Shown here piece after piece: positions 24,038 to 34,036 of a DNA stretch of 64,000 bases. The first letter of the stretch is position 1; each line of letters begins with the position of its first letter. A program made the position numbers and the translations under genes. This DNA comes from Diphasiastrum complanatum. Lineage: Eukaryota > Streptophyta > Lycopodiopsida > Lycopodiales > Lycopodiaceae. The notes under the pieces are model-generated. The model searched no databases. It saw only the letters and a list, made by a program, of their open reading frames with translations, and was not told the DNA's origin. The stretch is from positions 73,279,716 through 73,343,715 of the forward strand of contig CM055097.1 of the NCBI GenBank assembly GCA_029204225.1, written 5' to 3'.

Positions 24038-25310
24038 ATGGAAAAGTTTGGTCTTCATATTGCGCTCCCACTCGATTGTGCTCCAATTTATAAGAGAAAC
24101 ACCAAAGTTGGTCAGATTAATGAGACTCGTAAGAAAGAACTTAGAGAAAAAAATTGTAGAAATATTGATTTGTGGACAGTTGGATCAATTTATCCCAAAG
24201 ATCCAAGTACAGGATGTTTTTTAGACTTTCAAACTACTGGCCAGTTATTGAATTTTGTGTGTAATGGACATAATGGATTGTTGGGATATTGTCAAAAGTT
24301 GAGCCAATACGGGATGTATGAAGCAATGAAGCGAACACAAGTATTGGATATTTGTTGAATCAAACAAACAATGAGAAGGCAATACTTCAAGAAAATTTGT
24401 AGAAACAATTATACGAGAATACGACATTGAGCTCCAATATATTAGAATTGAGAACTATTTTTATTGATCTTCAAATATCCAATCAAGTTATGTTGAGAGA
24501 CGTTGAGAATTTTAAAAGAGAAATTTTGAGTGCTATTGTTGAAGGCGAAGTTCTCAGGACAAAATTAAATATAAGAAAACGCAAACGACTTCCAAAAAAA
24601 GACATAGATGATCCGTGTTCAAGAAGTGAAAACAAGAAGAAAAGGATTCAAGCATTCAAGTAAGTATTAATTAAAAGAGCAGATGACATGCTTGCCAAGT
24701 TTTTATGTGCTTATTTTTCTAATGCTTGCTAATTTAATAATTTATTATGTCTTGCAGATCATCTTTGGTGGTGAGAAAACATTATAAAGATTCTACAAGT
24801 ATTGGAAAATCTTTGGGTTCTGTATTGTCATCAAAAACTACAAAAGAAATGTTAAAGAATTCTCGTTATGACAGGATTAAGAATGATATTGTTGCAGTAA
24901 TTATACAGAGCATTCAACATGTCTTGGATGCAAGAGTTATCCAGGGAGCATGTGATGATTCAGAAATTAGTAGTAAAGCATATGCTCTATTGTTTAAAAT
25001 TGTACAAGAAGCCTTTGCACATATGAAGATTCAAAAGCTACCTCTTTCTCGTCCATCTAGAGTAAAAAAAACAAGATATTTTCTTAATGAGAGTATGAGT
25101 ATGCCTATAGGTGAACCATTTCATATCAAGAAATTATATACATGTGAGAGTGGAACATTGGAATACAATGAGTCCAACAATTTATTTTTGGATATTAACA
25201 AAGTAGTGGCATACATGATTAAACATTACAAAATATTTGAAAGAGAAGTCCAAGGAAAATTGATATTGGTTATTAAACTTGATGAGTCTGAAATTGTTAA
25301 GGGACAAAAA
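24038..25310 (+). pseudogene. Transposase N-terminal exons, copy B
   Basis: The ATG at 24038 begins MEKFGLHIALPLD. Exon 1 runs to 24659 with one frameshift and one TAG stop near 24355-24402; its end is Lys/Arg rich (RKRKRLPKK). Intron 24660-24757 (GTAAGT...TTGCAG) is shared with fragment C at 46009. Exon 2 (24758-25310) is open: SSLVVRKHYKD, then IQGACDDSEISSKAYALLF, a central region ending in KLILVIKLDESEIVKGQK. After that the sequence switches to unrelated DNA, while the following segment of the gene is found at 31387 on the minus strand. LDES may carry the first catalytic Asp. The family resembles uncharacterised animal and oomycete transposon proteins from memory. Confidence 0.7.
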
Positions 25311-25661
25311 TTGGAACGGGTAAGTATCACCTTCCATCAGCATTTTCTTCCAGAAAATCCCTAACCACCTTATCTGATATTCTAGAGATTTACTGATCTT
25401 CTAGATGTCCTATAATCACTATAGGATATTATCTCTTGTTCCCAAACACTAGGGAATCCATTTATTTGGATGACTGGCATGCCCATCAGATGGATACCAC
25501 AAATCCACACCTGATTATGTGATTTAGACAGAAGAATTAACATGGTTTAACACTACATTCTGATCCTTACAGGTTAATGATAAGCTTCAAATCTCTCTGG
25601 ATCCAAGACCATCAACTCTAGGGACAAGATTCTATCAACTAACAAATCCAATGTTCTCATC
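25311..25661. other. Flanking DNA carried in by inversion
   Basis: No coding similarity. Under the inversion model this is host-element (LARD) sequence that lay just outside the H3-side end of the transposon and was inverted with it. Confidence 0.4.
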
Positions 25662-25692
25662 AGGGGAGGTCCAAGCGCTATAAGGGCCCTTT
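25662..25692 (+). repeat. Terminal repeat, H3 side
   Basis: AGGGG with GGGCCCT at offset 22, as at 23596. Further in are CCCGCCGGGCAGAGTC (25847) and GCCCGTCGGG (25891), echoing GCCCGCCG near the other end, and 27-bp-spaced copies of ATTATCAATCGTTTTGTATC at about 25978 and 26005. Confidence 0.55.
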
Positions 25693-26073
25693 GTAAAGAT
25701 ACTTTTTTTGACTTTTCAACTATTCGACGTCCACATGTCCCAATAATATTTTTACATGTGTGCAGGACGGTAACGGTGTTTGTTGGAAAAAAAAAATTTA
25801 CAATTTTCTGGGCATATTTTTAGCCAATTCAAAACTCCCGCCGGGCAGAGTCTAGATATGTGATTGGATAATATATTGTTGCCCGTCGGGAAAAGACTGC
25901 CCGAGTTTAACTAACTGAAGTTAAACTAACTTGCATGGATGGTTCAACTAACTGACATTATCAATCATTTTGTACATTATCAATCGTTTTGTATCTTGGA
26001 TGTTCATTATCAATCGTTTTGTATCTTGCACGGTTATGCAATGGCGCTTGCAATCGAAGACCGCATAGTGCGA
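25693..26073. repeat. Subterminal region of H3 side
   Basis: Non-coding. It holds three imperfect copies of CATTATCAATCGTTTTGTA (25957-26035), GC-rich CCCGCCGGG-type motifs and no readable protease exon. The last protease exon seen in copy A (with QQN) is missing here. Confidence 0.5.
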
Positions 26074-27566
26074 TCAATCCGCCTTTGTTGGAAAATAAAT
26101 GATCATGCTTTTGTACATCTCAATGTCGACATTGAGATGTGTTGATCTCAAAGAGTTAATTCTCAGAACCTTTGGATTACACAAACTAGCTTCATCCACT
26201 CTTAGTGATATAATATGTATAGACCAGTGATGACTGCAATCAACCAAATAGTCAATGATATGAAAATGAAAAAAATACAAATAAAGCATATAATAAAACA
26301 ATACATACAACTCAAATTAAACAATACATACTTTTGACAGTATGGTACAACAAAAATTTCGAAGTCGCATGGCATATATCATAAACATGATGCAGCTGAC
26401 TGCTCGTCCTTAAGTAGGTGACAAAAAAATTGGGTAAGCACAAAAACACCAAGAACATTGTCGCTTTTGTACAACTGAACCCAATAATTGAGTCCAACTT
26501 TGACAATTGGGTCTGTGAGGTCTGAAGACTTATTCAATAACTCCTTATAGATAACAAGATTAAAATAATCCATATAGGAGGCCAAATATATATTGAATAC
26601 AAAGTGACCACCTAATTTATCTATTTTTTTAGCTATGTACTCGTCAGAAATTATATATCGCTTAGAATAAAAAAATGTTAGCATGGGATTGACCGGATAT
26701 TGAATAGCTAAATTTCTATATACAATTCCTATTGAATGACATGGGCTTTAAAAAAAAAGAGCAATTGATTTTGTTATATATCTATCCAGATCCTCTGTGG
26801 TGCATCTCGGCACATCCAAAGATTGGTCACTATCAGAAGAGTAATCTAGTAAAAAAATTAAATCAGGAGTGACAGGAAGACCCTCTTGACCTTTCAATGT
26901 ATCAAGAATCAATTGGGTCTGGCCTATCATCTGCTCGGTCTCATCTGATAGTACTAATCTTCTTTTAGATGGAGGTGGAGGAGAGGGGGATTCTTCAGAT
27001 TCCACCCTAGATGGCCCAACTTGATCATCAGTTGGCTGGTCTTCAACTGGCTTGATTTGGCTTTTTTTAGCCCTGGCTCCTGATCTCACTGGCCTTGACT
27101 ACTTTCTTTTTCTTTGATAAGGGGGTCTAACCCTGGGAGCTGGTCGGGGAGGTGGAGGTTCCTTGAATACCTGCTCGTACTGATTCCTCAGCCTAAACAC
27201 AAGCTCCATATCCTTGGGCATGATAGTCACCCGCTTTGCATGTACAGCAGCAAGCACAATATCCTCAAAAAACCTAATCTGATAATCTTCGTAGGTTGTA
27301 TGCAATGTTTCAATTGCAGTCATGCACCATCTGACATCCACGGACAAAGACCTTGTCACATCCCTCACTATTCGGTTGAAGTGAGCTTTCGGTATCAGAA
27401 GGTTGGTGGACTTCTGTAACCTCCTAATATCTCTGAGCCATGGGCGAGGTATTCTGCCAGTCCTCCTAGCACGAGGTCGAGAAGCTACAAGATGCAAGGA
27501 TGATGTGGCTTGACCAGCTGGCGAGACAATAGACTTTGGATGCGCGGTTTGTTTGGTCCTTGCCAT
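26074..27566 (-). pseudogene. Histone H3/Ulp1-like fusion gene, copy B
   Basis: Start taken at ATG 27566 because it begins MARTKQTA as in H3 (an upstream in-frame ATG is at 27587). Residues 1-130 follow H3: tail ARTKQTA then HPKS, core DIRRLQKSTNLLIPK, RDV, then a gap-free alpha-2 region to FFEDIVLAAVHAKRVTIMPKD. H3 normally has Cys110; here it is Ala. A Pro-rich and basic segment (RPPYQRKRK) is followed by a TAG at 27099-27101, then the same frame continues (acidic linker, PPPPSKRR) to 26748. A frameshift in a T run joins the conserved YIAKKIDKLGG domain. The protease portion has EIFVVPYCQ, intron 26331-26234, then HHWSIHIISLRV and a conserved NSL where DSL is usual. The Cys exon is deleted. 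It is probably nuclear, with chromatin as the likely place of action. Confidence 0.75.
26115..26140. repeat. 26-bp perfect palindrome
   Basis: Two 13-base arms beginning ACATCTCAATGTC meet at a central GTCGAC. It lies in the last H3/Ulp1 exon of copy B (coding NVDIE), at the point where the protease Cys exon is missing relative to copy A. Confidence 0.6.
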
Positions 27567-28468
27567 TGCTTCCGATATCGCAGGCACGCGACTAGGTCGT
27601 AGACGAGTTGATCGAACGAAGATCCTCGCAGCTCCGATATCAGCCCACTAGATTCCAATATCGCAACGGCGCAAGAAGCAAGCAGAACTCTCAAAAATAC
27701 TGTTGATGGTCGCACGACTCCGATATCGTGTTTCCGTGAGAGAGAGAGAGCAAGAAACGATTCAAAAATCGGGTAGCCAAATAGTTTTCATTCGTGGTGG
27801 TTGCTTATATAGAGAGAGATTTTACGTGCATTCAATGAAAAAATGCCACGTGCCAATTTCTGATTGGTGTGTCCTATTAATGATTGCTCGACACGTGCAA
27901 ATACATGTGTCATATTTTCAACCACACACGTGCCAAATCCTGATTCGTGTGTTTTATTAATAATTCATCCACACGTGTGGATACATGTGTCCTCTTTTCA
28001 AACACACACGTGTCGCCTATGGATTTGGACAAAACTTCACATAAATGCTTTGCACACATTACATGACTTGACGTATCTCTGAAGTGTCGCATATCTAACA
28101 GTGATTTTCGAATGGCTGCGATGAATCTATGGGATCTATATAAGTGCTAAATAGCGCCATAAAATATTTTGCTATTCAGAGATCGTCAAGGCAATATCGC
28201 AACCACGCGAGTCCACTGCGTTCAATTTTATTTACCATCACTCCCTCGTGTGCCTGCGATATCGGATATCCGTTTTAGCGATATTGCTACGACGCGACGC
28301 TGCTACTTTTATCTATTTTTGCTGCACACCGTGGTGTCCCTACAATATTCTTACATGCTTGTTTGTCTGATATCGCTGCCACACGACAGTCTCTCTATTG
28401 ATCCGAATTGTCTCCATTCCCCACGTGCCTGCGATATCCAGTATCCAGTGTTGTCTGTAATTTCTGAT
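27567..28468. promoter_or_regulatory. Bidirectional promoter, copy B
   Basis: TATA boxes face both ways: CTTATATAG at 27804-27812 (TATA on the minus strand, towards H3) and CTATATAAG at 28137-28145 (towards ORF2). Between them an 80-bp unit occurs twice plus a partial copy, with CACGTG at 27847, 27927 and 28007, and an internal ACACGTG. Both leaders are dotted with GATATC/CGATATCG motifs (27574, 27636, 27721, 28193, 28257, 28263, 28369, 28432). Confidence 0.7.
27847..28015. repeat. 80-bp tandem repeat with G-boxes
   Basis: Two full units of 80 bp and the start of a third. Each has CACGTG, a GTGTGT(C/T)(C/T)TATTAAT block, a second ACACGTG, and ACATGTGTC followed by a T-rich stretch. A diverged version with about 78-80 bp period is in the promoter of copy A. 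Confidence 0.75.
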
Positions 28469-29982
28469 ATGGAATCTGACAAGCTGCATAAATTTCTCTC
28501 TAACGCTGGTGTTCTAGTCATGACTGAGTACTTTTCATCGCTTTTTTGTCTTAAATTTGATGTCGATAGATTTGTGCTTGAGCACAAGTCTCACCTATTA
28601 GAATTATTCGAAAAGTTTTGGACCAGCATCCTTGATTTATCTCTTGTTATTGATGGCATGAAGTTTATTTATTTCCATGAACTAATAGTTGCCCAGCCTG
28701 AAGCCAAGCACAAGCATGATAGGAAGTTTACCAAGCTTGATGAGAGCCTGAAGGTAGTACAATATTGTGAATCCCATAGGAGATCATGCACATTTATAGA
28801 TGAGGGCACAACTTTTCTTTTTTTCATATCTGCATTAATACCTGATGAAGGCCAATCTTCCAGATCAAGTGGTGTTGGTTCTTCAAGTAGAACATCTACT
28901 CAGAGATTTCCTGTCGATGTGGACAAAAATTTAGAAGACGACGTATTGGGTGATGAGGAAGAGGCTAGGTTGGCTTCGATGTATGACCCCGCTCTGTCAC
29001 GGTCGATGGTAATATCTTCTACATCAGGTGTAGAAGAACGCGATAAAAGGAAAACACTGCTTGACATTTATGTATACCATATGAATAGCCTGCCATATTT
29101 ATCATTGAATGATATTGGGGATGTGTTCGACATGAGAGAGGACGACATCCTATCTATACTAGCCAATGCATTGTCAAAATTTTCGGATATAATAGACTTC
29201 AATCATGATGATTTAATTGAAGGAATTGACTATCAAGATGAAGGTGGTTGGAAGTTTGGAGAGCAGGCCTTAAAAATTACAAGGCAACAATGTCTAGCCT
29301 ATGGTGCAAATGCTCCTAGTGAGGAGGAGTTCATTGACTTTCAAAGAAGATATCCTACTCCAGAGCAATACATTTTTTCTGAGGATACGTTTCTTGCTGG
29401 ACATGACTTGCGTGGAAAAGGATTGTTGGTGTATGATCAACATGACATGGTGATTTTTTTTTCTTATTCCATTATAATCATATTTAGCATTGTATTCAAT
29501 GAAAATCCATCTGAAAATTTAACTGATTACAAATTTTTGTATTTATGTTGCAGGACACAATTGAAGTTGATGATTTTGCTACGAGAAGAGGTGTCCGAGG
29601 TGCTGTTGGCCATAAGGATTCAACATTGTGCCATTACCTGAAATACTTTGTACAAAATGAAATTTGTATTCAACATGACAACTTTTATTCACAAGCAGGA
29701 ACTATAGTAATGGCAATAAAGGCATTGTCCTATTTTTGTGATGGACATAGATATCCTAACAATACATACAAAATCATTTTTGTGAAGAGGGATATAGCTA
29801 TCAAAATATTGGGTTATGTTTCTGAAAATGTACCCAAAAGATCATCTGCTTTAGCAATGTACGCAAGTTATATAGAGTTGAGCAAAAGAAGATCAATTGA
29901 GCATCTGGATCCATATGAGAGGAGACAATTTCTTCATGACCATACTGCTCAGCTGACCTTTGATACCGATGAGGATATGTAA
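28469..29982 (+). CDS. ORF2 of H3/Ulp1 transposon, copy B (two exons, open)
   Basis: Start ATG 28469 (MESDKLHKFL) is preferred over the longer open frame upstream because copy A aligns from here and the upstream bases are the repeat-rich leader. Exon 1 28469-29449, intron 29450-29553 (GTGATT...TTGCAG, 104 nt), exon 2 29554-29982, giving 469 residues with no stop. Visible parts: hydrophobic N-terminal helix region (1-90), Ser-rich linker (about 130-155), acidic region, conserved NDIGDVFDMREDDILSIL, PSEEEFIDFQRR, and a C-terminal domain with VDDFATRRG, TIVMAIKALSYF and DPYERRQFLHDH. No known family recognised. Conservation with copy A implies past selection. It is convergent with the transposase (20 bp between stops). 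Confidence 0.7.
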
Positions 29983-30001
29983 TATTTTAATTGTTTTTCT
30001 A

Positions 30002-31387
30002 TTACAATGATGAAGTTGAACTATTTATCCTCAGATGTTGAAATGCCTTTTTGAATGAAATGAGATTTGTTGAATATTTAGTTTGATATCTAAACTGTGC
30101 TCTTCTGTAAAACCATTGAAATAATCGATATAAGTAGCATCTCTTTGAATTATATCCTCCATGCTTGGTTGCTCGATGAAAAGCTCCTCTTGCTTGCCAA
30201 TGCGATCTCTCCATACCTTGAGAAGACCATATGCTCATACTTCCAGATTCTTTTGCAAAAAATGTGGTGTGATGTAATAGAATATGCTGCAAGCAGTAAA
30301 ATACATATATCAGAAATCAAATATATGATGTTGCAGAACAATTTTTGCACAAAAACAAATAGTGAATTACCATATAGTGTGTAACATGATCCTCTCCCCA
30401 ACATTCTACTACCGATTTGACAAATATCTCACAATACTTTTGTAAATTTGCAATGTCAATTTCAAATAACTTTTCTTTTCATAACATGCCAATCAAATTG
30501 TCGAGATTTTGCCATACTGCAATTTTTTTTAATCTTGTGTTGCCCCTCTCTTCAAAATCTTTTGATGCTGCAACAACGTCTTTCCAAACATTGTATGTCA
30601 CGGTAGAAGACTTTCCAGTGTGATTGGATATAAACCTTCTAGCATTTGCACCTCCAACAGATGGCTTGTTTGGAACGCCCCTGATTTACCCGATAGTTTT
30701 TCACTTTTTTTCTATTTCTACATTCCCCTTGTGCAAACCTACTTTTGAAAGTACTTGCTCTAATCTCTCAATTCTAATTTTAGAAGTCGATTCAGGTTTG
30801 GTATTCCAGACATACAAAATATGATTGTAAATCAATTTTTCAATAATTTGTACTTCAGCATGCAATGTGCATATGTGAACATTGATCAATGGAATTGCCA
30901 ACACAAGTCTAAAGTTTGGATCCTCTCGATCTCTTGTTGGACCAATTCGTGATCTTGTCAAATTCAAGTCTTTACAATTCTTCATACAATACAAACAAGG
31001 GTGTTTAGTATTTGTCCCATGCGAAACATTATACATACATTTCAGTGTCTTTAAATCACCTGCAAGATGCCATAAAATTTGAAACGTGCCATAGTTTGGC
31101 ACATATATTTTGTTTCCACCCATATGCTCTTCAATAATCTTTTCATAATTTGATGTCGAAAAAATCCATGACAAGATAGCATGGTCTTCTTTTAAAATCT
31201 GAAAAGTAACAAACACATACAAAGTTACGAACATTGACATCAACAACTTAGGTGATAAAATACAATACTAAGTAAAATTGAGATACACCTGAAATGCTGC
31301 TAACCACCATATTTCATTCTCTGATTGAACACTAAATGAGGAAGTATTTGCATCATTTTCAGTATTGTTCAATGCTCTGTGAGACAT
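30002..31387 (-). pseudogene. Transposase C-terminal exons, copy B
   Basis: Minus-strand exons: 31387-31289 (ends SENEIWWLAAFQ), intron 31288-31199, 31198-30371 and 30285-30002 (intron 30370-30286, GTAATT...TTGCAG). Contents in order: LKEDHAILSWIF, LAGDLKTLKCMYNVSHG, HPCLYCMK, VHICTLH, WNTKPEST, NVWKDVVAASKDFEE, ECWGEDHVTHYM, and QGMERSHWQARGAFHRATKH. One stop and frameshifts near 30590-30700 break the middle exon. The D in AGDLK, the CxxC, and the E in QGMER are shared with copy A and, from memory, with uncharacterised animal and oomycete proteins (GGDWKFL...C-x2-C...QGVEK), supporting a DDE-type transposase. Its 5' exons are at 24038-25310 on the other strand. Confidence 0.7.
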
Positions 31388-34036
31388 CAGTAATTTTGGA
31401 AAGGGAATTCCAGAACTATAAAGATTTGATGATCAATGATGTGTTTTAGTACCTAGTCACGATATGGGAAAAATAAAACCATTTGATCAAATGTGAGGTA
31501 TTTTGGAAAATTTTGAGGTTACATCTAGATCCCAATGTGGTATCTCATTATTTACAGAATCAGAGGTCCAAATCTATTTCTCGCTTTCTTAATTAATCCT
31601 TTACTTCTTAGTAATTTCTCAAATATAGGATATCAGACTGATTTATATGATTCTTTCCAGTATGAACTTATTCTTCTGAAAGATTGTTATGTCATATAAA
31701 TTACTACTTGTGTGAATAGACTAGGAATTCAGATAAATTCTAAGGTTAAAATGTTTCAATTTCTTAAGCCATGGAATATCTCTGTTGCATACATGGATTT
31801 TGATGGAATAGTAATTTCTATCACTCATAGTTGTGTGTAATAAGATGAATCCTTTTATTACTGACTTTTCTAGGATTTAAATATTTTCATATATCATCTT
31901 TCTAGTCAACTTTTATGGAATTTTATAATTTCTTTAAAAAAAGGGGTGAAGTGGTGGGATAAGATTCTATTTGGGAATTCATTGGTTGCATAGCTTTCGG
32001 AAGAGAACCATCTAGGGTATAGAAATGAGATTGGGTCTGAAAGTAATTTCGGATAAATTGAGAGTAAGATACCTAATTGAAATTTTTCAAAAAAAAGGAT
32101 TTCTCTAGGGATTGTGTGGACAATCTGGAACTAGAACGGTTTGAAAGTTGAGTCATTGTCTATAAGTAGTATAGTGAATGGTCAAAGGTTACTATTTCCA
32201 TTTTGGTTGGAATAGAAGTAAGTTTGATCGAGGATAAGTCTGAGAGTTCTGTATTGGATCAACCTAATCTTAGTTTGAGTACTAGGATCAGAGAGGGGTT
32301 GACTGAGTGGAAGAAATTATGTAATTAGAGGTAAGTTGGATTGGAAAACTATTGAGAGTGAATGTTATTCGTCTCAGAGATTTTTCGGATATGTTATTTA
32401 CTCATGAGAAATAGAAAAACTTTTGTAGCTGAATTACAAGATTTCAGTGAGATATGTGAGTAACATATGTGGGTTCTGGAGGAATCTGCCAAATAAAAAT
32501 GTGTTTATGTACTGGGTCATAGTGAAATTATTCACATATGTGCATGATTAATCTTGTATGAATCTACTATGTATTCATGGTTACTAGAGTTATTTGGTGC
32601 ACTTAACCTAGTCGATGAACATAAACATGTGATCAAGTATTGTTTTGATAGATACTTGTAGAGTTAACAAATCTTTGGATTGGAGATTTATGGATGAGCT
32701 TATAAATGGTTTGGATGAGGATCTAAAAGTATAATTAAGATATGCACCTAGACATTTGAGATTTCTGAATCATTGGCAATTAACTTGAGTAGTTGATTAC
32801 TCCAAGATGAAGTTAATTGGTAAAACGATCAGTGTGATCTGGATTAAAAATTGTGTGCATTGGATATATAGTATTCTTGGGATCGAGTATTCCTCAGTTA
32901 AGGAATAGACTCAGTTCATTAGTGATTGTATTCCAGAGCGCTCAATTGGATAACAAATCATTATGGATCCAAGAATAATATCTGAATTGATATTCAACAG
33001 GACTTTGGGTATCTAGATGTGATTCTGGATCGTAATCTAAAGTTTTTTTTGTAGTTGAAGATGATTGTCATCTTCCGTCTTTAATTACCAGTGCTTTCTA
33101 GACCTTGAATCTTGCACTTCAATAAAGAATCATGTTTTGGAAGTATTTCTAAATCCAGTATTTTCTTAATAGAAAGACTTTGGAATGACTCTTACTTTTC
33201 CTGAGTTATGTTAGACATATACTCCAGTGTCCTATAAATGATTATGGGTTTTAGATTCCAAAAAATTATGATTGACAAATCATACGAATCTAAATATTTA
33301 TGATTGATGGATCATAAATAGATACTTAATTGTTGTCAAAGGATTGTAAAGAATTGTAATGATTCTTAATTGTGACGATTAAGTCTTGGTTTGTTAAATT
33401 GAGTAAGAATTCAGATCAATGTTTTGAATCTCTCTACTCCATCATTTTAATTGAGAACGTATGTATCTCACATATATTATCTCATTTATCTAGTGGATGC
33501 TATTCTACTGTAGTTTATGGTCTGCAAATGTTTGAGTACAATTTTTCATTTGATTGGATCTCCAGTTATCATAGGAGATTGATAAGTCTATTAAGATGAA
33601 TGAATGCTATTTTCCTGTATTTGGTGCTAGAAATAGGAGCATTTAACTCAAAAGAGTATTTGGGATACTCAAAGTTGAGTTTTAGTCATTCTACATCATA
33701 ATGATTCTCCTAGAGATTCTAATCTCCTAAGTTAGGGAATATTTCACTCAGTGTTCATGTAAGTCTTTTACATGAAGGTGATGTTACTAACTTGTGTTGA
33801 GTGTAACCTAGTTGAGAAATTTATTGCTTAGTGTACTTTTTTCAAACTTGAGTCGTACTCCAGAACAGAGGTTAACTATTGGAAATAAGTTTATCTCTGA
33901 GTACTTGTTTGATATGGAAGTCAGACTAAGAATAATGTTTCTCTTGGTTAATATTGTAAGTTAAAGGAACTGTTCCTGTAATTCTTTCCTGTCTTGAGGA
34001 GCTTCTAAGGATAGAAGCAGTTTAAGGAGGGAAGAA
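31388..34036 (+). other. Internal region of LARD-like element, no gene
   Basis: About 2.6 kb with only short frames. I looked for RT, integrase and RNase H motifs in all frames and found none. It ends in a purine tract (GGAGGGAAGAA, 34026-34036) before the right LTR. Confidence 0.6.

Larger units (their letters stand above)
23596..31387. mobile_element. H3/Ulp1 DNA transposon, copy B, internally inverted
   Basis: Contains one transposase-side end (23596), transposase N-terminal exons (+), an H3-side end (25662), H3/Ulp1 gene (-), ORF2 (+) and transposase C-terminal exons (-). Copy A shows the parental order: transposase, ORF2 reversed, H3/Ulp1. Inverting 25311-31387 restores that order and places the two AGGGG ends outward. 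Reconstructed length is about 7.4 kb. A possible 6-bp target duplication with one mismatch (TGATTA left; TGATGA beyond the right end after re-inversion) is weak evidence. Confidence 0.7.

Noticed and set aside
27099-27566. H3-like gene as a host histone variant (for example CENH3)
   Set aside because: It is fused to a protease-like domain, lies between transposon genes with shared promoter repeats, and recurs in copy A in the same arrangement.
28169-28468. Longer N-terminus of ORF2
   Set aside because: Copy A aligns only from the ATG at 28469; the upstream bases are leader with repeated GATATC motifs and contain the region just downstream of the TATA box.
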